A model generated the notes under the pieces. It ran no database searches. It was not told the origin of the DNA and was given only the letters and a program-made list of their open reading frames with translations. A stretch of DNA of 57,196 nt from Pirellulaceae bacterium (GTDB lineage Bacteria; Planctomycetota; Planctomycetia; Pirellulales; Pirellulaceae), in assembly GCA_022446825.1 (NCBI GenBank), contig JAKVBY010000050.1:1-57196 (forward strand). The letters are read 5' to 3'. Position 1 is the first letter of the stretch. Each line of letters opens with the position of its first letter. Positions 52,258 to 57,196 of the stretch are shown in pieces. The position numbers were made by a program, and so were the translations under genes.

Positions 52258-53410
52258 CCACAAAAAGAAACTTTTGAAAATTGCGGAACAAAAAAATGAA
52301 AAGCTGGTGAAAGAAAAACTACCAGCCGAGAGGGTCGAGTTGAAAGAGGAGGGCGACAACGGCAGCTTGGTCGTCCTGTCTCACCAGCCGATGACCGAGA
52401 CAGAGCTTGTCCAAGCGGCGAATCTCAACCCAAAGATCTGGGGGTTGAACGGCAAACGCCAATGGACGACAACTCTCAAAATCTCCGATGTTCCGTACAG
52501 CGTTTGGAACTATCACTATACCTTCGTTCGTCACGCCCCTCGTCCGATCCAGCAGGCGGTCGAGATGATATGTTCCGACTGGGAACCCAGCCCGCTGCCA
52601 CCAGTAAAAAAGCGGCGAAAAAAAACAGACGTAACCGTTGAGATGAGCCTGTCAGACGCCCATTTTGGAAAGCTGTGCTGGGACGAAGCGACTGGCCAAA
52701 AAAACTATGATGTCGATACGGCCAGCCACGATTATCGGCGGGCGCTAAAGACACTGGTGGACAGGGTATCGGCGCACAGTATTGGGGAATTTCTTTTGCC
52801 AATTGGCAACGACTTTTTTCAAACCGATAATTGGATTGGAACGACGACAGCCGGGACTCCCGTCAGTCATGATGATCGGGTATCCAAGGTCTTCCGTGTC
52901 GGATTTGATGCCATCTGCAACGCCATTGAAGAGCTACGGAAGATCGCCCCAGTTCGGCCAATCTGGGTGCCGGGAAATCACGATATGGTTACCAGCTGGC
53001 ATCTACTATTTGCGATTGCCGAGAGGTTTAGAGGGGATAAGCAGGTCCAGTGCGATCTGAGCCCGACGATTCGCAAATATATTGAAATCGGAGATAGCGT
53101 GCTTTGCTATCAACATGGAGACAAGATGAAGCCCGAGCGGATGGTCACCATTGCCGCCACGGAGTTCCCAAGTTGGTCGCAAAAACGATTCCGAGAGATC
53201 CACTGCGGCCATCGCCACACCAGAACTGATGTGCGTTTTGTGTCTGCCAGTGAACACGCCGGAGTTCTGGTTCGCTATCTTCCGAGCCTCAGTGGCTGTG
53301 ACGGGTGGCATTACGAAAAAGGCTTCGTCGGCAACAAGAGAGCAGCAGAGGCAATAGTCTGGCATCCCACTGAAGGCCCAATTTCGTCCGCTGTGGCGTT
53401 TATTGACTAA
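52247..53410 (+). CDS. Calcineurin-like metallophosphoesterase
   Basis: This 387-residue protein has the ordered metal-binding motifs D137-x-H139 (LSDAHFGK), IGNDFF, G243-N-H-D (GNHDM), HGDKM and G321-H-R-H (GHRHTRTD). It would use two metals to hydrolyse a phosphoester; substrate unknown. A basic N-terminal region of ~115 residues precedes the domain and may bind nucleic acid. Two ATGs, 52247 and 52250, are in the same frame after GGGAG. Confidence 0.8.
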   Translation: MMPSHKKKLLKIAEQKNEKLVKEKLPAERVELKEEGDNGSLVVLSHQPMTETELVQAANLNPKIWGLNGKRQWTTTLKISDVPYSVWNYHYTFVRHAPRPIQQAVEMICSDWEPSPLPPVKKRRKKTDVTVEMSLSDAHFGKLCWDEATGQKNYDVDTASHDYRRALKTLVDRVSAHSIGEFLLPIGNDFFQTDNWIGTTTAGTPVSHDDRVSKVFRVGFDAICNAIEELRKIAPVRPIWVPGNHDMVTSWHLLFAIAERFRGDKQVQCDLSPTIRKYIEIGDSVLCYQHGDKMKPERMVTIAATEFPSWSQKRFREIHCGHRHTRTDVRFVSASEHAGVLVRYLPSLSGCDGWHYEKGFVGNKRAAEAIVWHPTEGPISSAVAFID

Positions 53411-53595
53411 TTGGATGTACCAGGGGGCTCTGTAACAACAACGATTCTGTGGGACTCTACGGGCCTCAGAATGACAATTGTCTCTCGCCCCAGATATTTA
53501 ACCTCGATTTCAAGCCGCTCTGGTGTGGATTCCTGGCCCGCTGGCGGTGATCCGCCGGTCGTCGCCCCAAAATGTTCGTATTCTGAGATAGTCAT
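53407..53595 (-). CDS. Small leftward protein, possible regulator
   Basis: This 62-residue acidic protein (MTISEYEHFGATTGGSPPAG) faces away from the AT-rich region and overlaps the end of the phosphoesterase gene by 4 bases. A palindrome lies immediately upstream of its ATG and includes a TATATAAT-like -10 and the AGAGG ribosome binding site. It may be an autoregulated gene. No family recognised. Confidence 0.45.
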   Translation of the reverse strand: MTISEYEHFGATTGGSPPAGQESTPERLEIEVKYLGRETIVILRPVESHRIVVVTEPPGTSN

Positions 53596-53596
53596 G

Positions 53597-53613
53597 CCTC
53601 TATTATATAGAGG
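53597..53613. promoter_or_regulatory. Palindromic operator-like site
   Basis: CCTCTAT-TAT-ATAGAGG, a perfect 7-bp palindrome with a 3-base centre, directly before the leftward ATG. It overlaps the likely -10 box and ribosome binding site. Confidence 0.5.
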
Positions 53614-54325
53614 TATTTGCCACCAAAATGCGAGACAACTTTACCCACCTTAACACGGAGGTCGGAAAAAATGGGACAGTGGGACGGGTGTGGGACACTT
53701 TTGCTCCACCTAAATCCTTACCACATATATACATATATACTACTACACACAAATACATACTTTATAGAGATAGATATAGTAGAGGTTTTATATTAGAGGT
53801 TATATAGCAGCCTATTACGTTAAGTACTTACATTACCCATTTAGATATTAGGTTTAAGTTAAGTAGTTATGGTGGTTAAGGTAGGAACCTACTTAAAACG
53901 GAAAAACAAAACCATATATATGCGTTTGCCTCCGAAAAGCGTGGGACAGTGTGACAGGGCATCTAACCTGTTTGTATGTTAGTACTTAGCTGGAGCATGT
54001 ACCGTCCCACTGTCCCACCCAAAAAGTGGGACACCCCCCCGTGCGGGTGTAGTTTGGGCCGGATTCGACGGCCAAACCGGACCAAACCGGACTTTTGCGG
54101 ACTTTTGTTTGTCCATGAAATTGGCGGGAAACAGGGCCAACCGGACCAAACCGGACCAAACCGGACTTTTGCGGACTTTTGAAAAAATAAACGTATTCCG
54201 GGTGGTTGACGATTTATGTTTGCTTGTTAAATTTCACTCGGCAGCAAAAGATAAACAAAAAAGTTTTGCGGATATCAAGCGTTTTTTGCGGGAAACGAGC
54301 AAGAACCCTGGCGGGAGGGACGGCA
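53614..54325. other. AT-rich, repeat-rich intergenic region
   Basis: No convincing gene is present. The region has GTGGGACAGTG-type repeats at about 53677, 53940 and (inverted) 54003, an AT-rich core from about 53711 to 53925, a 14-bp near-tandem TAGAGGTTnTATA at 53780-53807, a 12-bp palindrome GTAGG-AA-CCTAC at 53881-53892, and 10-bp-phased CGGAC repeats at 54070-54181. It is a good candidate for a replication origin or a lysogeny control region. Confidence 0.5.
54070..54181. repeat. Phased 10-bp repeats
   Basis: CGGAC recurs at 54078, 54088 and 54098, then at 54142, 54152, 54162 and 54172, each 10 bp apart and each followed by CAAA or TTTT. Both blocks end CCGGACTTTTGCGGACTTTT. One-turn phasing suits an oligomeric DNA-binding protein or a bent DNA structure. 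Confidence 0.7.
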
Positions 54326-54979
54326 GTGACAGAAACCAAAATCGATGACGATCTTCAGGTGGAATCGCGAGGCCAGACGGTGTACATGGCACCAGAACGA
54401 GCCAAAGAGGAGGTTCGAGAATGGATTGAGGGGTTGGAATTTGAACTGCTCCGCGCAAAATCAGCGGCACACGCGATGGAGAAATCGACCAGGGTCGGGG
54501 AGCGGCGTCACGCGATCCGACACTGGAAATCATCACAGCTGGCTCTTGCCAAGGTCCGGTCAGTCTCGGCGGGCGTCTGCCAAGCTGTAGAAGAATCCCA
54601 GGGTGGTCGGCCGTTGGTCGTATCTGCGGATCATCGCCGCCGCAATTTCGTTTTGATGCTGATCACTGCATTTGTCGGGGGGCTCACCGCAACTTTTGCA
54701 ATCGGGCCTTATATCATGGTTGGCTACGAGAATCGCGAGGCAGTCCGGCAGGAGTTGCGGACACAGCTAAAAGCAAAGCGATTCGAGGAGGTGCGTGATG
54801 AGTTAGCTAATCTGCGGGCGGATCTCACACTAGCAGAGGGTGATATCAGGAGCCGCATGGTCGATATCCGCGAGGTCTTGGAACCCTATCGTCAGATGAC
54901 AGAGGCCATTCAGGATGACCTTCACACCTCGCATGATAATAATATTCAAATAAATAACGAACCTACTCCGAGCGGGTAG
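54326..54979 (+). CDS. Membrane/coiled-coil protein
   Basis: This 217-residue protein starts at GTG 54326 with GGGAGGG 6 bases upstream. It has an N-terminal helical region, one membrane segment (NFVLMLITAFVGGLTATFAI) and a long coiled C-terminus (AKRFEEVRDELANLRADLTL). It is the first rightward gene after the intergenic region. A membrane sensor or exclusion protein is possible. No family recognised. Confidence 0.5.
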   Translation: MTETKIDDDLQVESRGQTVYMAPERAKEEVREWIEGLEFELLRAKSAAHAMEKSTRVGERRHAIRHWKSSQLALAKVRSVSAGVCQAVEESQGGRPLVVSADHRRRNFVLMLITAFVGGLTATFAIGPYIMVGYENREAVRQELRTQLKAKRFEEVRDELANLRADLTLAEGDIRSRMVDIREVLEPYRQMTEAIQDDLHTSHDNNIQINNEPTPSG

Positions 54980-54991
54980 GCTTCAGTATCA

Positions 54992-55456
54992 ATGGAGTCC
55001 GGTTTCTTTATGAAACAGGCGGCGCGAGCGACCGTAAAATCATCTCGCACCGCCCTAACCACGAAGGCTGATCGTAAATTAGGCCGGGATTTGCGATCAG
55101 TCAACCCAAGAAAAATGGAAACTCGCAGCACGGAAGAGATTGTACGAGCGTTTGGCATCGTAGGCGAGCAGCTCGGGCGTTTGATAGCAAATACCCCAGT
55201 TGACGAGTGTGGCAGCGTCGATATCATCAAAGCGTCGGAGTTGATCGATCTTCTCGGGGTATCGCGATCTACGCTGCACCGACTCATTGATCGCGCAGGC
55301 ATCCGCGAGCAACTGCCCAAGATCTCGCGAAACGGAAAGATTCGGGGTTTTTTGCCGGATCACGTCAAACTTCTAAAGAAGCTGCACACGGAGGGCAGCA
55401 GCAATGGGGAGCATCTCACGAACCGGAAAGCGGTATCTCGTCTACGTCCGCGATGA
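54992..55456 (+). CDS. HTH protein, excisionase-like
   Basis: This 154-residue basic protein has ASELIDLLGVSRSTLHRLID, then GKIRGFLPDHVKLLKKL, a MerR/excisionase-type HTH (HTH_17-like). It lies just before the integrase and overlaps its start by 53 bases, the usual place for an excisionase or control protein. Start at 54992 or the ATG at 55010; neither has a strong ribosome binding site. Confidence 0.55.
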   Translation: MESGFFMKQAARATVKSSRTALTTKADRKLGRDLRSVNPRKMETRSTEEIVRAFGIVGEQLGRLIANTPVDECGSVDIIKASELIDLLGVSRSTLHRLIDRAGIREQLPKISRNGKIRGFLPDHVKLLKKLHTEGSSNGEHLTNRKAVSRLRPR

Positions 55457-56636
55457 CGCAGGCAAACGGCAAAAGTTGCGACTGGGGGAGGTGACGAAGG
55501 CGTTTGCAACTGAGGTCGCTCGCCACATCACTCGCCTTGAGAAGAGCCGCAAATTTCGTGTGCCGGTCGAGGCCGACACTCTGCATTGGACTCGCCAGCT
55601 TTCACGCGAGCACAAAGAAAAACTGCACAACTGGGGTTTGATTGCTGGCGCGGAGGTGATGCGGCTGAGTCACCTGCTCGACATCGCGCTGGCAGAGATC
55701 ATCACCGAGGGGCTTGCTGAAAACACGCAAGCGGTTTGGAGGCGAGTCGCGCACAAGCTCCGATTTTATTTTTTTGGCGATCCAGAGGTAGCTAGTCTCG
55801 GAAGCGGGGAGCTATCTCATTATCGAGCGTGGTTGCATCGCCGGTCGAACGGGATCGGAATCGATACACCACTCCCCAAAACCAATGAGAGAGCAAAGGT
55901 CGGCACTGGTTACCCGATTTCAGATCGGACATCGATAATTGCAATGTCGCGGACCCGCCGAATTTTCGATTGTGCTGTGGATCGAGGTGTCCTTGAGAGA
56001 AACCCAGCTGCAGACCACATCCGTCCACCTAGCTACTCAGGGCCAGGGCCAGCGGAGTACCATCGCGTGACGATTGAGGAGTTTGAGGCGCTGTGTTCGT
56101 ACAAGAATGATCCGACGTGGTCGTTGATTTTTGCGCTGGCTCGATTTGGCGGGCTGACGATCCCGAGCGAGGCCCTCCATCTCCGCTGGCGAGACATTGA
56201 CTGGGGGGCGTCTGATCGGCACGGTCAGATGACGATTTTTAAACAAAAAATACGCAAGCGACGGATCTGCCCGATTTTCCACGAACTTCGTCCTTACCTT
56301 GAGGACGTTTACGATTTGTCGCCCGACACCTCACCAAGTGCGTACGTCATTTCGGACAAGGAGATCCGCACCAAGGGATCTTTCCCGACGGCACTTCGGA
56401 TCATGCGAACTGCACTCGGCCTTCCGCACTTCTCTTTCCAGAATTTCCGGCAAACGCGATCATCCGAGATCGCGGATCGCTTCGGTGCTCACTGCGAGAG
56501 TGCGTGGCTGGGACATTCGATCATGGTTGCCTCTCGATTTTATTATTCTGCAGCTGATGAAGCGATGAGCATCGCCTGCAGCACGGAGACTGGCGCCAAG
56601 AATATACTCCCAGATCGATCTCTTCAGGCTCGCTAG
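55404..56636 (+). CDS. Tyrosine recombinase / integrase with altered catalytic box
   Basis: This 410-residue protein has the planctomycete-like ARFGG-L-PSE core, then FQNFRQTR, LGHS and RFYYSAADE. The nucleophile is probably Y380, with R349 and H371 in the expected order. The first catalytic Arg (usually GLR before the PSE segment) is T252 here, and the His before R349 is Gln. GGAGGG lies 9 bases before the ATG. It would insert or excise the element at an att site. The T252 change is striking. Confidence 0.8.
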   Translation: MGSISRTGKRYLVYVRDDAGKRQKLRLGEVTKAFATEVARHITRLEKSRKFRVPVEADTLHWTRQLSREHKEKLHNWGLIAGAEVMRLSHLLDIALAEIITEGLAENTQAVWRRVAHKLRFYFFGDPEVASLGSGELSHYRAWLHRRSNGIGIDTPLPKTNERAKVGTGYPISDRTSIIAMSRTRRIFDCAVDRGVLERNPAADHIRPPSYSGPGPAEYHRVTIEEFEALCSYKNDPTWSLIFALARFGGLTIPSEALHLRWRDIDWGASDRHGQMTIFKQKIRKRRICPIFHELRPYLEDVYDLSPDTSPSAYVISDKEIRTKGSFPTALRIMRTALGLPHFSFQNFRQTRSSEIADRFGAHCESAWLGHSIMVASRFYYSAADEAMSIACSTETGAKNILPDRSLQAR

Positions 56637-57196
56637 CAAAACTAAGTGTCTGCTATCACCAAAGTTATTCACTCCGTGCTGGCAGTGACATTACTGCCTC
56701 GCTAGCGTGGCTCACTGGGTGTCTCACCATTTCGTTTCATCTGGGCTGTTTCGTCTCAGGTTCATTTCATCTTGGGACGAAATGCGGTCATTTCGTTTCA
56801 ACCCCCATTTTCCCCGCTGCTAGCGGTTCGCCTACTGGTAGGGAACAGAGCATCCTCGATGCCCTGCCGTAAACATTGACCCCTAGTTTTTGCGAACGAA
56901 AAAAGTCGGCGTCTCACTTTATGGTTCGTCGTGCCGATAGCTCAGGCGAGTCGATTTTTTTTGGGCGTCGATTTGCTCCTTGTTTTGCGATGCGAAATCG
57001 ACGCTGGATTTTCTTGGTCGCGGCCAAGTGGGTGATGCTGGCGTGAAATGAAAAACAATTTTCGTTTCAGGCAAAAAAACTGACCTCAAAATTTGGTGTC
57101 TGTTTTGCTAGCGATCAATGAATTTCGAACCAAATTTCGTTCCACCCTTGATTCTCGAAAAGCTCGGCTATCTTTCCTAACGACCGGGATGTTCAA
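56637..57196. other. Terminal non-coding region, candidate attP
   Basis: No gene is evident in the last ~560 bases. There are four GCTAGC sites at 56632, 56701, 56819 and 57107; another is at 11 at the other end. CATTTCGTTTCA occurs at 56728 and 56789, and TTTTCGTTTCA at about 57059. Downstream of an integrase this suits arm-type sites of an attachment region. Confidence 0.4.

Noticed and set aside
1-57196. CRISPR array or diversity-generating retroelement
   Set aside because: No evenly spaced direct repeats with unique spacers, and no reverse-transcriptase motif was seen.
1-57196. Complete tRNA genes
   Set aside because: No full cloverleaf or TTCGAAT-type T loop with matching acceptor stem was found; only the 5'-half fragment at 14658.

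Overview
This window looks like most or all of a temperate tailed-phage genome, or a prophage. It carries a primase-helicase, an ordered virion module (scaffold, major capsid, decoration protein, terminase, portal, tail), a probable lysis block, an excisionase-like HTH protein and a tyrosine integrase followed by repeat-rich non-coding DNA. The integrase has the ARFGG...PSE and ...SAADE signatures that I associate with integrases of Planctomycetota (Rhodopirellula/Pirellula type), so a planctomycete host is my best guess. That is an inference from motif memory, not a search. I see no ribosomal, tRNA-processing or metabolic host genes.

Layout: (1) 84-4200, rightward: primase-helicase, a possible PD-(D/E)XK nuclease and two zinc-ribbon/HTH proteins. 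(2) 4202-15960, leftward: a tightly packed set of about 28 small, mostly unknown genes with many ATGA-type overlaps. (3) 15961-17855, control region: a divergent intergenic segment, an ECF-sigma-like gene (16374-17063) and a small gene (17139-17477). Three copies of one promoter/operator-like element lie here, one facing the leftward array and two facing the rightward genes. A structured non-coding stretch follows. (4) 17856-18481, rightward: two small genes, the first a membrane protein. (5) 18488-21731, leftward: exported SNase-like nuclease, HTH protein, serine recombinase with an N-terminal coiled coil, and three small proteins. (6) 21874-48657, rightward virion module: scaffold, capsid, decoration, strong terminator, small and large terminase, portal, head-tail proteins, tail proteins with His-x-His repeats, tail tube, a LamG-like adhesin, tail-tip proteins, a GT4 glycosyltransferase, and a 1275-residue protein that resembles injected large polyvalent proteins. 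(7) 48659-53410: probable lysis/host-interaction block with membrane proteins, a papain-like cysteine peptidase, a HELQH metalloprotease and a calcineurin-like phosphoesterase. (8) 53407-57196: a small leftward gene with a palindrome at its 5' end, an AT-rich intergenic region with 10-bp-phased repeats (candidate origin or control region), a membrane/coiled-coil protein, the excisionase-like protein, the integrase and a terminal non-coding region that is a candidate attP.

How it may work together: the sigma-like protein could switch on its own gene, its neighbour and the whole leftward small-gene array through the shared element. That array has the look of an early takeover or anti-defence region. 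The two recombinases (serine and tyrosine) may divide integration and another DNA rearrangement between them. Start codons were chosen mainly by the position of GGAG-type ribosome binding sites.
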